12,672 bases of DNA from Candidatus Altimarinota bacterium. Lineage in GTDB: Bacteria > Patescibacteriota > Gracilibacteria > RBG-16-42-10. This document shows, in pieces, positions 1-7,033 of the stretch. The stretch's first letter is position 1, and each line of letters begins with the position of its first letter. The stretch is taken from the NCBI GenBank assembly GCA_017984655.1, contig JAGNZB010000032.1:1-12672 (forward strand), given 5' to 3'. Below the pieces are notes generated by a model. The model did not search any database, was not told where the DNA came from, and saw only the letters and a program-made list of their open reading frames with translations. A program made the position numbers and the translations under genes.

Positions 1-2391
1 CACATCACCAACTTCGACTTCTGCGCCGATGTAGATAATGCCGGATTCATCCAAACGACCAAGCATGCGCTCGGAAAGATTTGAAATATCCTTGGTAATT
101 TCTTCAGGTCCGAGCTTGGTATCACGTACGTCGATTGGGTAATCTTCGATATGAATAGAAGAATAACAATCACGACGGATTACATTTTCTGAAATCAGGA
201 TCGCATCCTCGAAGTTGCCACCTTGCCATGGCATGTAAGCCACGAGAAGATTGCGACCCAATGCAAGCTCACCTTTTTCTGTAGCTGCACCATCGGCGAT
301 GACGTCACCCTTGGCTACTTTCTGATTCTTGTCGACGATAGGGCGTTGGTGAATACAAGTACCTTGGTTTGATCGAGAGAAATTGTGGAGTTCGTAGGTT
401 GTTTTCTTACCTGAGTCAGTGATGATCGTAATCATACTGGCGTCGACATAAGAAACAGTACCACCTTCTTCAGCGACAAGTACCTGGCGAGAGTTGACAG
501 CAGCGATACCTTCCATACCGGTACCGACGACTGGAGATTCTGGATTGATCAAAGAAACCGCTTGGCGTTGCATGTTGGAACCCATCAATGCACGAGCTCC
601 TTCATCATGCTCAACGAAAGGAATCAAAGAGGTAGAGACAGATACCACCTGTTTTGGTGAGATGTCGATATGGGTAAGGTCTTTGATATGGTAGAAGGCA
701 GCTTCACCATCTTTACGTGCTGATACGCGATTTTCTGTAAATTCACCAACATCATTTACTGGTAGATTTGCTTGCGCAATGATGAAAGCAGTCTCTTCAT
801 CCGCATCATAATATTGAACTTCATCAGTCACATAAGGACGAACAGCGATCTCGTTGACGTCTTTGAGTTTCTTCAAAATTGCTAATTCTTTTTCACCAAT
901 AACGGTGCGGTCTGCGATCAATACTTTGCCTTTTGCATCAACAATCTCTTCACCGATGCTGTGGCCAAGCAATTTCTCTGTGCCATTCTTCATGGTTTGA
1001 GAGATTTTGCGGTAAGCTGTTTCAATGAAACCATGTGCATTGATTTTGGCATAGGTAGAGAGCTGCACAACGAGACCGATATTTGGTCCTTCTGGGGTAG
1101 CGATCGGACAGATACGACCGTAATGAGTACGATGCACGTCACGGACATCAAATGAGGCACGTTCACGAGTGAGTCCTCCTGGACCAGTAGCAGAGAGACG
1201 ACGTTTGTGTTCTAGTTCTGACAATGGATTGGTCTGGTCCATGAATTGTGACAATTGTGAACTCGCGAAGAATTCACGCATCGCAGCGATAATTGGACGA
1301 GAGTTGATCAATTGGGTTGGAACCACAGTCTCAAGATCTAGGACCGTCATACGATCCTTACAGATACGTTCTGTACGCAAGAGACCGACGCGGAATTTGT
1401 TTTGACCCAATTCTCCCACTGGACGAACACGACGATTACCTAAATGGTCGATATCATCTTCCTCGGCATCAGGAGTGTTGTTGAGTCGGATAATTTCTTT
1501 GATGATCATGACGAGGTCTTCGATCTGGAAGACTCGGTGCTCACGATCAATTGGAGTCTCGACACCAAGACGTTTGTTGATTTTATAACGGCCAACACGA
1601 CCAATGTCATAATGACGGTAGTCAAAGAACATAGTCTCAATCAATGACTTGGCGTTCTCTGATGTAGCCAAATCTCCTGGACGAATACGTTTGTAGACAG
1701 CTTGAAGACCTTCTTCTTCGTCAGCTGTGGGATCACGTTCCAATGTTGCTAGTATGTAGTCAGTATCTCCTGTGACTGCGTCTTTGAAGAGGTCGATAAT
1801 TTGTTTGTCTTTGCCATAACCAAGAGCACGTAAGAATGCGGTAATTGGCACCTTTCGTTTGCGGTCGACTTTGACCGTGATCACGCCTCGCTTGCCGGTC
1901 TCGATCTCGAGCCAAGCACCACGATTTGGAATAATCTTGGCACCAAAGAGGCCTGTGGCATCGTCTTTGGTAAAGATCACACCTGGAGAGCGCACGATCT
2001 GACTGATCACAACACGTTCGACACCATTGATAATAAAGGTGCCTCGAGGGGTCATGATTGGCAAATTGCCCAAGAACACTTCTTGTTCTTTGACTTCACC
2101 AGTAACTTTGTTGATTAATTGCACTTGGCAGCGCAGTGGCGCTTCAAAAGTAATATTCTTTTCCTTGGCGATTTTCTCGTCATATTTTGGTTTGTCCAAA
2201 GTATGTTTGAGGAAGTGGAGCTCAAGATTCTTGCTGGTAAAATCCTGAATTGGACTAATTTCATCCAATAATTCAGAAATACCTTCGTCAAGAAACCAGT
2301 TGTAAGAGTCTAATTGTACTTCAATCAGGTTTGGCAATGGCAAAATATCCATTTTTTGATTGAAATATCTACGGGGAGTGGCCTTGACCAT
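1..2391 (-). CDS. rpoB: DNA-directed RNA polymerase subunit beta (partial, C-terminal part outside window)
   Basis: This is the beta subunit of RNA polymerase, which forms half of the active-site cleft. The frame is open for 797 codons from ATG 2391 to the left edge. Diagnostic motifs include GTFIINGVERVVISQ in the N-terminal lobe, SSQLSQFMDQ with HKRRLSATGPGGLTRER (the rifampicin-pocket region, residues about 378-409), HYGRICPIATPEGPNIGL (about 427-444), NMQRQAV and GGNFEDAILISE. The fragment ends at DESGIIYIGAEV, which by recall corresponds to roughly residue 880 of the E. coli protein, so the last third is missing. A segment before VTDEVQYYDADEE carries extra residues compared with E. coli. 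Two rifampicin-pocket positions differ from E. coli: Thr402 for Leu533 and Ala434 for Glu565. A Ser also follows MQRQAV where Pro is usual. The gene has its own promoter, and no rplJ or rplL lies upstream; a divergent envelope gene is there instead. No Shine-Dalgarno precedes the ATG. The identity is certain. Confidence 0.98.
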   Translation of the reverse strand, partial: MVKATPRRYFNQKMDILPLPNLIEVQLDSYNWFLDEGISELLDEISPIQDFTSKNLELHFLKHTLDKPKYDEKIAKEKNITFEAPLRCQVQLINKVTGEVKEQEVFLGNLPIMTPRGTFIINGVERVVISQIVRSPGVIFTKDDATGLFGAKIIPNRGAWLEIETGKRGVITVKVDRKRKVPITAFLRALGYGKDKQIIDLFKDAVTGDTDYILATLERDPTADEEEGLQAVYKRIRPGDLATSENAKSLIETMFFDYRHYDIGRVGRYKINKRLGVETPIDREHRVFQIEDLVMIIKEIIRLNNTPDAEEDDIDHLGNRRVRPVGELGQNKFRVGLLRTERICKDRMTVLDLETVVPTQLINSRPIIAAMREFFASSQLSQFMDQTNPLSELEHKRRLSATGPGGLTRERASFDVRDVHRTHYGRICPIATPEGPNIGLVVQLSTYAKINAHGFIETAYRKISQTMKNGTEKLLGHSIGEEIVDAKGKVLIADRTVIGEKELAILKKLKDVNEIAVRPYVTDEVQYYDADEETAFIIAQANLPVNDVGEFTENRVSARKDGEAAFYHIKDLTHIDISPKQVVSVSTSLIPFVEHDEGARALMGSNMQRQAVSLINPESPVVGTGMEGIAAVNSRQVLVAEEGGTVSYVDASMITIITDSGKKTTYELHNFSRSNQGTCIHQRPIVDKNQKVAKGDVIADGAATEKGELALGRNLLVAYMPWQGGNFEDAILISENVIRRDCYSSIHIEDYPIDVRDTKLGPEEITKDISNLSERMLGRLDESGIIYIGAEVEVGDV

Positions 2392-2490
2392 AAGATATAG
2401 AGGGTAGACTTAGGAGATGTAGTTCGAAAATTTGCTGATCATATTGCTGTTTTTTGCCACAGACAACCGCCAGCACAGAAATGCCATATG

Positions 2491-2519
2491 AATATAATGG
2501 TTGACTGGAGTACTGTCAA
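2491..2519 (-). promoter_or_regulatory. sigma-70-type promoter of rpoB
   Basis: On the minus strand there is TTGACA (2519-2514), a 17-base spacer and TATATT (2496-2491). This is close to the housekeeping consensus and is the strongest promoter in the window. Transcription should start near 2484, giving an rpoB leader of about 93 bases, the longest leader here. The -35 box lies in a dyad at 2500-2520. Confidence 0.75.
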
Positions 2520-2520
2520 C
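2500..2520. repeat. 21-bp imperfect palindrome over the rpoB -35 box
   Basis: GTTGAC at 2500-2505 is mirrored by GTCAAC at 2515-2520. Two further inner pairs also match, so 8 of 10 pairs around the centre at 2510 are symmetric. It covers the rpoB -35 hexamer and could be an operator. It could also be chance, since TTGAC is itself half of the dyad. Confidence 0.4.
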
Positions 2521-2559
2521 AAAAAGTGACCTCTCTATGCACATTGGGGTGACTAGGGG

Positions 2560-2568
2560 TGGTATACT
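2560..2568 (+). promoter_or_regulatory. extended -10 promoter of the 3D-domain gene
   Basis: TGG followed by TATACT (2563-2568) forms an extended -10 element. No convincing -35 is present at 15-18 bases upstream. The predicted start of transcription is near 2575, about 20 bases before ATG 2595. It argues against the upstream GTG at 2559, which lies inside the promoter. Confidence 0.5.
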
Positions 2569-2594
2569 ACTTGGAATACCAAAAACCAAAACAT

Positions 2595-4046
2595 ATGTTG
2601 CGTCCCCCAATCCGTGCCAGTGTAAGTGTCATTGCTACAGTAAGCTTATTGCTTCTAGAAGCTGTACACACGCCAACCCTGGCTCATGCTGATGAGAATA
2701 CTGTACCCTTAGTCTCCAGCCTAGGATGTGTAGTGACGGCTTATTATCAACCTGTTCCTGGGCAGGCGAATTATATTCGTGGTGATTTTGCAGCTGATGT
2801 GGCACTCAATGGTGATGATATCACCGCCAATGGTAAGAAAGTGTCCCTTGGTACAGTGGCGGCTCCACCTCAGTATCCTTTTGGTACCATAGTAGATATT
2901 GGTGGTTTTGGTGTCGGACAGGTGTCAGATCGTGGGGGAGCGATCAAGGGGAATCGTTTTGATATCTGGGTTGGTAAAGGTGAGGAAGGTTTGGCTCGTG
3001 CTACCAACTGGGGTAAGCGAACTACGCAATGTACTGTGTACCTTCCTGGTAGTGAGGTGCCAGCTGAAGTAACTGCCCGCATTGGTACCTACAATCTGCC
3101 TAGTGCTACATTGCCAGCGAATTATTGGGAAAAGAAACAATCAGCGGGCAGAAAAAACCTTAGTCTTGGGGACACTGATGATGATGTCGGGCTCCTGATC
3201 GAGTCTTTACAAAATGCTGGCTATGCATTGAAGGCCAGCAAGAACTTTGATCAATCGGTCAACGATGCAGTGATTGATTTCCAAATCAAGAAAAATATTA
3301 TCAAAACGAAATCAGATAGTGTTGCCGGTATTGTTGGGCCAAAGACATGGCAAGCGCTACTCGCCAAACAAACTCAGCCACTTGATCAACCTCAAACTGA
3401 TATCGATGTACCATTTAGTGATGATTCTAAGACGCCTACTACCAAGCCAACTACTTCTACAAACAGTGGTAGCGTGATCAATCTTGCTTTGGCTTATGGC
3501 GCAGAAGGTGAAGAGGTCTCTCGTCTCCAACAAAATCTTCGTCTTCTCGGGTATTTTGATAACCCAACAATTACTGGGTACTTCGGTGATGCCACCAAGG
3601 CTGCCATTATTCGCTTCCAAATTGCTGAAGGACTGATCGTCGACCAAAAAGATGCTCATGCAGGAGAGTTTGATGACACCACTCGAAAACAAATGATGTC
3701 AGTGTTATTTGGTCAGACCACTACAATGCCTGCTCCAGCGACTATCTTGAAGCGCGGTAGTAAGGGGGTGTCAGTAACTACATTGCAAGAGAACTTGGAG
3801 AAGCTTGGTCTCTATAATGGACCTCACACTGATTTCTTTGGTGAGCAGACCGAATCTGCTGTGAAACAGTTTCAAGAGAAATACAATGTCACCGTAACTT
3901 CACCAGAGCTCAGTGGTGTGGTCGATCGTAGAACAGCGGATCGTCTTGATCAAGCAATGGGGCTCGATATCTCACTTAGTCCTGCATTTACTCGTTATCT
4001 TGAGTCATTCAGTTTAGTCAGTGGACGTTTGGTAGCAGATGATTAA
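2595..4046 (+). CDS. secreted 3D-domain (DPBB) protein with three peptidoglycan-binding domains, probable cell-wall hydrolase
   Basis: This predicted exported protein has 483 residues. Residues 1-32 form a signal peptide: basic N-terminus (R3, R7), hydrophobic core, and AHA before D33. Residues about 45-152 match the 3D domain, a small double-psi beta-barrel named for conserved aspartates; the key stretch is SDRGGAIKGNRFDIWVG with D112 and D123. C45 and C146 flank this domain and could form a disulfide. Three peptidoglycan-binding type-1 repeats follow at about 189-258, 296-370 and 384-460, each with the V..LQ..L...G pattern and a later F.....AV..FQ pattern. A Thr/Ser/Pro linker sits before the second. 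3D domains occur in lytic transglycosylase-like wall enzymes, so a role in wall turnover or growth is likely; catalysis is inferred. An in-frame GTG at 2559 would add 12 residues but lies in the promoter, so ATG 2595 is preferred. There is no Shine-Dalgarno. The gene is divergent from rpoB and ends at a terminator. Confidence 0.9.
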   Translation: MLRPPIRASVSVIATVSLLLLEAVHTPTLAHADENTVPLVSSLGCVVTAYYQPVPGQANYIRGDFAADVALNGDDITANGKKVSLGTVAAPPQYPFGTIVDIGGFGVGQVSDRGGAIKGNRFDIWVGKGEEGLARATNWGKRTTQCTVYLPGSEVPAEVTARIGTYNLPSATLPANYWEKKQSAGRKNLSLGDTDDDVGLLIESLQNAGYALKASKNFDQSVNDAVIDFQIKKNIIKTKSDSVAGIVGPKTWQALLAKQTQPLDQPQTDIDVPFSDDSKTPTTKPTTSTNSGSVINLALAYGAEGEEVSRLQQNLRLLGYFDNPTITGYFGDATKAAIIRFQIAEGLIVDQKDAHAGEFDDTTRKQMMSVLFGQTTTMPAPATILKRGSKGVSVTTLQENLEKLGLYNGPHTDFFGEQTESAVKQFQEKYNVTVTSPELSGVVDRRTADRLDQAMGLDISLSPAFTRYLESFSLVSGRLVADD

Positions 4047-4072
4047 ATTCTAAGTCTAATCGTTGGTTTACA

Positions 4073-4107
4073 AAAAAGAGGCTGTGATATTTCACTAGCC
4101 TCTTTTT
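4073..4107. terminator. bidirectional intrinsic terminator
   Basis: AAAAAGAGGCT (4073-4083) pairs perfectly with AGCCTCTTTTT (4097-4107). The stem continues inward with GTGA/TCAC around a TATT loop, with one bulged T at 4096. A and T tracts on both sides make it work on either strand. It lies between two convergent genes (stops at 4046 and 4123) and should serve both. Confidence 0.88.
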
Positions 4108-4122
4108 GAATTTGGAAGAAAA

Positions 4123-5244
4123 CTATAGTCCCAAGATTGAGATCGCGTCAGTAGGTTCAGTAATCTCAGTACTGCTATTGAGGTTGTTCAGCTTCAAGGT
4201 GATGTCGATCGTCCCGGTACCAATCTGCATCTCACTTGATGGCTCGAAATGCAGTGACATTGCTACTGGAAACTGGTTCTCATCGATCCAGAAATCAGCA
4301 TGACCATTGAAGGTCGTTGGTAGCATCTCACCCCAACGAGTGGTTGGCATACTATCTGAAGAGAATCGGTAATGGTTCAAAAGCCGGATGCCATTTTTTT
4401 CGCTACCAATAAACTCAGTACTGCTGATTGCTTCAGCCATCATATTGAGGTCGTCCTTTGATAAGAAGCCACCCATGCTAGTCATGTCACCGCTATCTGG
4501 TGATGTCAACCACTTGCCCAAGTATTGTTCCATTGAGCTAAGCTCAGGTGGTAGTGCTTCGAGTGCCTCGCCTGTAGCTAGTAATTGATTGATACGAATA
4601 TACATAGCTCGTTTGAGAATCAACTCTCCACTAGCGACAAGTGAGCCTGTAGCATTGTCTGCTGAGCCATTGAGGCTGATTTGTACTTCTTGTTGATTGT
4701 CTGGAGTAATGTTGAATTTGCCATCACCATGTAAGTTGAGGCGAATATCTTGTGCTGTACTTGGCACATCTTGAAGAGATGCCCTGATGCCGAAGTTGAA
4801 GCTGGCACTACAGATGTGGATCTCAGGATCACAAGCCTCTGGTTCCCATGAGAATGGCATTGAATCTTCCTCACTATACCAGTCATCAGTATTCTCATCG
4901 CTAGAATAATAGTCAGTGGTATCCTCATCCCAACTATAATCAGAAGAATAATAATCAGTAGTATCTTCTTCTGTCTCAGTTTCCTCTAAGAGACTACAGA
5001 GAATGTAAGCATGTTCGAATTGACGATATTCAACATCGCACCACTGGCCTTTGGTATCACGCACATAGATGCTCTGACCAGCGGAGAGATTGCCAATAAG
5101 CTTACCTTCCATGCTCGCTTGAGCACGAATATTTGATGTTACTTTTGCTTGGTATAATGCAATATCCATGTCGCTACTTGTCGCTGCCAAGGCTTGAGGG
5201 ACGAACAAACTACTTGCCAACAAGAAAGAAAGGAATTTTTTCAT
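4123..5244 (-). CDS. secreted SH3-domain protein with duplicated acidic linker and beta-rich C-terminal domain
   Basis: This predicted exported protein has 373 residues. MKKFLSFLLASSLFVPQALA is a clear signal peptide, probably cleaved near residue 20-21. Residues about 32-86 resemble a bacterial SH3 (SH3b) domain: SNIRAQAS, then GQSIYV, then GQWCDVEY and AYILCSLL. Such domains often bind peptidoglycan or surface polymers. Residues 89-127 are an acidic Tyr/Ser/Thr linker with two copies of a 14-residue unit. The remaining region (about 135-373) is rich in predicted beta strands and ends in ADFWIDENQFPVAMSLHF and an alternating strand. That pattern recalls LolA/LppX-type folds, but I cannot assign a family. 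Four cysteines (69, 83, 138, 145) lie in or beside the first half and may form disulfides. The gene has its own promoter in the 72-bp gap after the malic enzyme gene and shares the terminator at 4073-4107. The function is unknown. Confidence 0.85.
   Translation of the reverse strand: MKKFLSFLLASSLFVPQALAATSSDMDIALYQAKVTSNIRAQASMEGKLIGNLSAGQSIYVRDTKGQWCDVEYRQFEHAYILCSLLEETETEEDTTDYYSSDYSWDEDTTDYYSSDENTDDWYSEEDSMPFSWEPEACDPEIHICSASFNFGIRASLQDVPSTAQDIRLNLHGDGKFNITPDNQQEVQISLNGSADNATGSLVASGELILKRAMYIRINQLLATGEALEALPPELSSMEQYLGKWLTSPDSGDMTSMGGFLSKDDLNMMAEAISSTEFIGSEKNGIRLLNHYRFSSDSMPTTRWGEMLPTTFNGHADFWIDENQFPVAMSLHFEPSSEMQIGTGTIDITLKLNNLNSSTEITEPTDAISILGL
4885..4968 (-). repeat. 42-bp tandem duplication encoding a 14-residue acidic repeat
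   Basis: Two adjacent 42-bp units (4968-4927 and 4926-4885) encode EDTTDYYSSDYSWD and EDTTDYYSSDENTD. The first ten residues are identical, but the codons differ at several synonymous positions. This points to an older duplication kept by selection on the protein rather than a recent slippage event. Confidence 0.75.
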
Positions 5245-5257
5245 AGGTAAAATAAAT

Positions 5258-5286
5258 CAGCAGTAGCATAGGTGGCACTACTGCTG
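5258..5286. repeat. 29-bp inverted repeat inside the promoter of the SH3-domain gene
   Basis: CAGCAGTAG (5258-5266) and CTACTGCTG (5278-5286) are perfect 9-bp arms around an 11-base centre. The repeat covers the -10 box, most of the spacer and the expected transcription start of the SH3-domain gene. It could be an operator. It also lies 31 bases after the malic enzyme stop and is followed on the minus strand by ATTTATTTT, so a weak terminator for that gene is an alternative. Confidence 0.6.
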
Positions 5287-5293
5287 ACGTCAA
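5265..5293 (-). promoter_or_regulatory. sigma-70-type promoter of the SH3-domain gene
   Basis: On the minus strand there is TTGACG (5293-5288), a 17-base spacer and TATGCT (5270-5265). The predicted start near 5258 leaves a leader of about 14 bases before ATG 5244, with no Shine-Dalgarno. It means the gene need not depend on read-through from the malic enzyme gene. Confidence 0.6.
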
Positions 5294-5316
5294 TGAGTGG
5301 GAAAAGGGGAGGCGGA

Positions 5317-6471
5317 TTAAGCAACGTTATCGATGATCGCCTGAGCAACAGTATTGGCGATACGAGCATCGAGGACGCTTGGAATAATATATTCAGGGTT
5401 GAGCTCCGCATCACTAACACAACTAGCGATTGCTTTGGCTGCAGCTAGTTTGATCCGGTCATCGACTTTCTTTGTGCGAGTAGCCAGTAAGCCCTTGAAG
5501 ACACCTGGGAATACGAGGACATTGTTGATCTGATTGGGGAAGTCACTTCTCCCTGTGCCGACAATGTATGCTCCCGCAGCTTTTGCTTCGTCTGGCATAA
5601 TTTCAGGTACGGGATTGGCCATAGCAATGATGGCGGGTTTGGAGGCCATCAGTTTTACTTGTTCGCCTGTCAGTGCTCCTGCTACTGACAATCCAATAAA
5701 TAGATCAGCTCCTCGTACTGCTTCAGTGAGTCCTCCAGTTCTTCTCTCTGGGTTCGTTCGTTCGGCAACTTCACGTTTCTCACTATTGAGATCACTGCGA
5801 TCTAGGCTAATGATGCCTTTGGAATCACAGACAGTAATGTTCTTGATGCCGTAGCTGAGTAGTAATCTCGTTGTTCCCAGTCCAGCAGCACCAGCTCCAT
5901 TGACGACAACTTTTAGTTCGTCAGCCTTTTTTCCAGTGATTCTCAAGATGTTGATTACTCCTGCTAGAGTGACGATCGCTGTTGCATGTTGGTCGTCATG
6001 AAAAACAGGAATGTCGAGTGCTTCACTCAAGCGACGTTCGATTTCAAAGCACTGTGGAGCAGCAATATCTTCCAAGTTAATGCCGCCGAATGTTGGTGCT
6101 ATCGCCATCACAGCCTGAATAATGCCTTCAGTATCCTGTGTGCTCAGTACGATCGGATAAGCATCAACACCACCGAATTCCTTGAACAAAATACATTTAC
6201 CTTCCATTACTGGTAGAGCGCCATAAGGACCAATATTACCCAGACCAAGTACAGCAGAACCATCAGAAACGACAGCAATGGTGTTGCCTTTGATCGTATA
6301 TTCATACGCTTCCTCAGGGTGTTTGCCGAGATGAGAGGAGACAGCACCAACACCTGGAGTGTAGGCCAGGCTCAAGTCAGTGCGAGTGAGCATCGGTCCA
6401 AATTTGCTATAGATACCTAGTTTGCCTTGAGCTTTTTTGTGCTTCAGAAGTGACTCTTGATTGTAGTCCAT
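5317..6471 (-). CDS. malic enzyme (oxaloacetate-decarboxylating malate dehydrogenase), short form
   Basis: This cytoplasmic enzyme converts malate to pyruvate and CO2 with reduction of NAD or NADP. Its 384 residues match the short bacterial form, without the phosphotransacetylase-like domain fused in MaeB proteins. Motifs in order: YTPGVGAV (37-44, with the catalytic Tyr), [15 protein letters not shown] (68-82), [16 protein letters not shown] (91-106, with the likely catalytic Lys92), NLEDI (132-136) and HDDQHATA (158-165) carrying the metal-binding acids. The nucleotide-binding loop is NGAGAAG (191-197), followed by ANPVPEI (285-291) and [12 protein letters not shown] (306-317). An Asp (216) near the end of the second Rossmann strand may favour NAD, but cofactor choice cannot be settled by eye. 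The gene is monocistronic, with a promoter at 6493-6521. Its neighbours are envelope genes with no metabolic link. It probably joins C4 acids to pyruvate and supplies reducing power. Confidence 0.96.
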   Translation of the reverse strand: MDYNQESLLKHKKAQGKLGIYSKFGPMLTRTDLSLAYTPGVGAVSSHLGKHPEEAYEYTIKGNTIAVVSDGSAVLGLGNIGPYGALPVMEGKCILFKEFGGVDAYPIVLSTQDTEGIIQAVMAIAPTFGGINLEDIAAPQCFEIERRLSEALDIPVFHDDQHATAIVTLAGVINILRITGKKADELKVVVNGAGAAGLGTTRLLLSYGIKNITVCDSKGIISLDRSDLNSEKREVAERTNPERRTGGLTEAVRGADLFIGLSVAGALTGEQVKLMASKPAIIAMANPVPEIMPDEAKAAGAYIVGTGRSDFPNQINNVLVFPGVFKGLLATRTKKVDDRIKLAAAKAIASCVSDAELNPEYIIPSVLDARIANTVAQAIIDNVA

Positions 6472-6492
6472 AAGTAGATTGTAAGTAGCAAG

Positions 6493-6521
6493 ATTCTAGA
6501 GCTTTTTGGGGGAAAAGTAAA
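6493..6521 (-). promoter_or_regulatory. sigma-70-type promoter of the malic enzyme gene
   Basis: On the minus strand there is TTTACT (6521-6516), a 17-base spacer and TAGAAT (6498-6493). The start is expected near 6486, leaving about 15 untranslated bases before ATG 6471. The same -35 sequence, TTTACT, with the same spacing is used by the pyruvyl transferase gene. Confidence 0.55.
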
Positions 6522-6582
6522 AACTGGAAGTGTGTGGTTCTGGTATCATAATCTGTCGTAAAATACGGCGGAGAGTTTCATA

Positions 6583-6629
6583 AATTAATGTCACTTTGGC
6601 ATTTTGTTGTACTATTGTGACCATTAATT
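6583..6629. repeat. imperfect inverted repeat, AATTAATG-TCAC type
   Basis: AATTAATGTCAC (6583-6594) matches the reverse complement of GTGACCATTAATT (6617-6629) with one extra base in the right arm. A 22-base AT-rich centre separates the arms. It lies midway between two divergent genes. It could be a regulator binding site or an RNA hairpin; there is no T-tract to make it a clear terminator. Confidence 0.45.
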
Positions 6630-6722
6630 ACGCAAACCGACTAGGCTTTCTTTGGAGAATACAATGTTTCATGTTTAATTTTGGTTACTATTCTGCTAGA
6701 GTAGTGTGTCTTCCCAACTACT

Positions 6723-7031
6723 ATGGAAAAACTTTGTTTACGTGATGTATCTAGTCCTGCTTTAAGCTGCCGCAATCTATTGGCCGTAATTTTGACTATG
6801 TCGGTAGGGTGTGCTGAGGTTGGGGGTGTTTCATCTAGTGATATTGGTGTTGATACAGCGGTGCGGTCGGCGAGTGATTGGCGGCCTCTTCGAAATTTGC
6901 CACTAGCTCTAGATAGCTCTACCAGTCCTTCTTTGCGTGAGACGGTCGATCTTGATGTTCCAGATTATGCTAATGAAGAGGCGTTTGATGCTGCGACTAT
7001 TGGGAGGTCGGATGCTGCGATCACTGAATAG
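6723..7031 (+). CDS. small putative lipoprotein, function unknown
   Basis: This 102-residue ORF shows no recognised domain. The N-terminus has basic residues (K3, R7, R17), then a hydrophobic run NLLAVILTMSVG ending at Cys30. SVGC is an acceptable though not classical lipobox, so the mature protein would be a lipid-anchored chain of about 73 residues. That mature part is acidic and rich in Ser, Asp and Ala, and is probably disordered. Codon choice is a little different from the neighbours, with more GCG, CGG, TCG and GGG. No Shine-Dalgarno is seen, which is normal for this window. Its stop lies only two bases from the stop of the convergent pyruvyl transferase gene, and I find no terminator between them. 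It may be a real surface lipoprotein or a chance ORF; the signal-like N-terminus favours the former. Confidence 0.55.
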   Translation: MEKLCLRDVSSPALSCRNLLAVILTMSVGCAEVGGVSSSDIGVDTAVRSASDWRPLRNLPLALDSSTSPSLRETVDLDVPDYANEEAFDAATIGRSDAAITE

Positions 7032-7033
7032 CT

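Larger units (their letters stand above)
6472..6722. other. intergenic region between divergent genes
   Basis: This 251-bp gap separates the malic enzyme gene (minus) from the small lipoprotein gene (plus). It contains the malic enzyme promoter and an inverted repeat at 6583-6629. It also holds two weak candidates for a plus-strand promoter: TACAAT at 6660-6665 with a poor -35, and TTTAAT (6674-6679) with TAGAGT (6697-6702) at 17-base spacing. I see no further ORF with a recognisable product and no tRNA-like structure. Confidence 0.6.

Noticed and set aside
2559..2594. Upstream GTG start adding 12 residues to the 3D-domain protein
   Set aside because: The GTG overlaps the extended -10 element, so it would not be in the message. 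Starting at ATG 2595 also gives a normal signal peptide.
2410..2610. 66-codon minus-strand frame between rpoB and the 3D gene
   Set aside because: It spans the rpoB promoter and most of the leader, starts upstream of that promoter and has no recognisable product. A leader peptide was considered, but transcription should begin inside the frame.
3357..3692. 111-codon open frame on the minus strand
   Set aside because: It is antisense to the peptidoglycan-binding repeats of the 3D-domain gene, which are clearly the coding sense.
4620..4928. 102-codon minus-strand frame overlapping the SH3-domain gene
   Set aside because: It is a shifted frame of the real gene, and the product has no domain.
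5534..5854. 106-codon plus-strand frame
   Set aside because: It is antisense to the conserved nucleotide-binding half of malic enzyme.
6596..6613. Possible sigma-54 promoter (TTGGCA ... TTGTA)
   Set aside because: The spacing between the GG and the TTG/GC element is wrong and the GC dinucleotide is missing.
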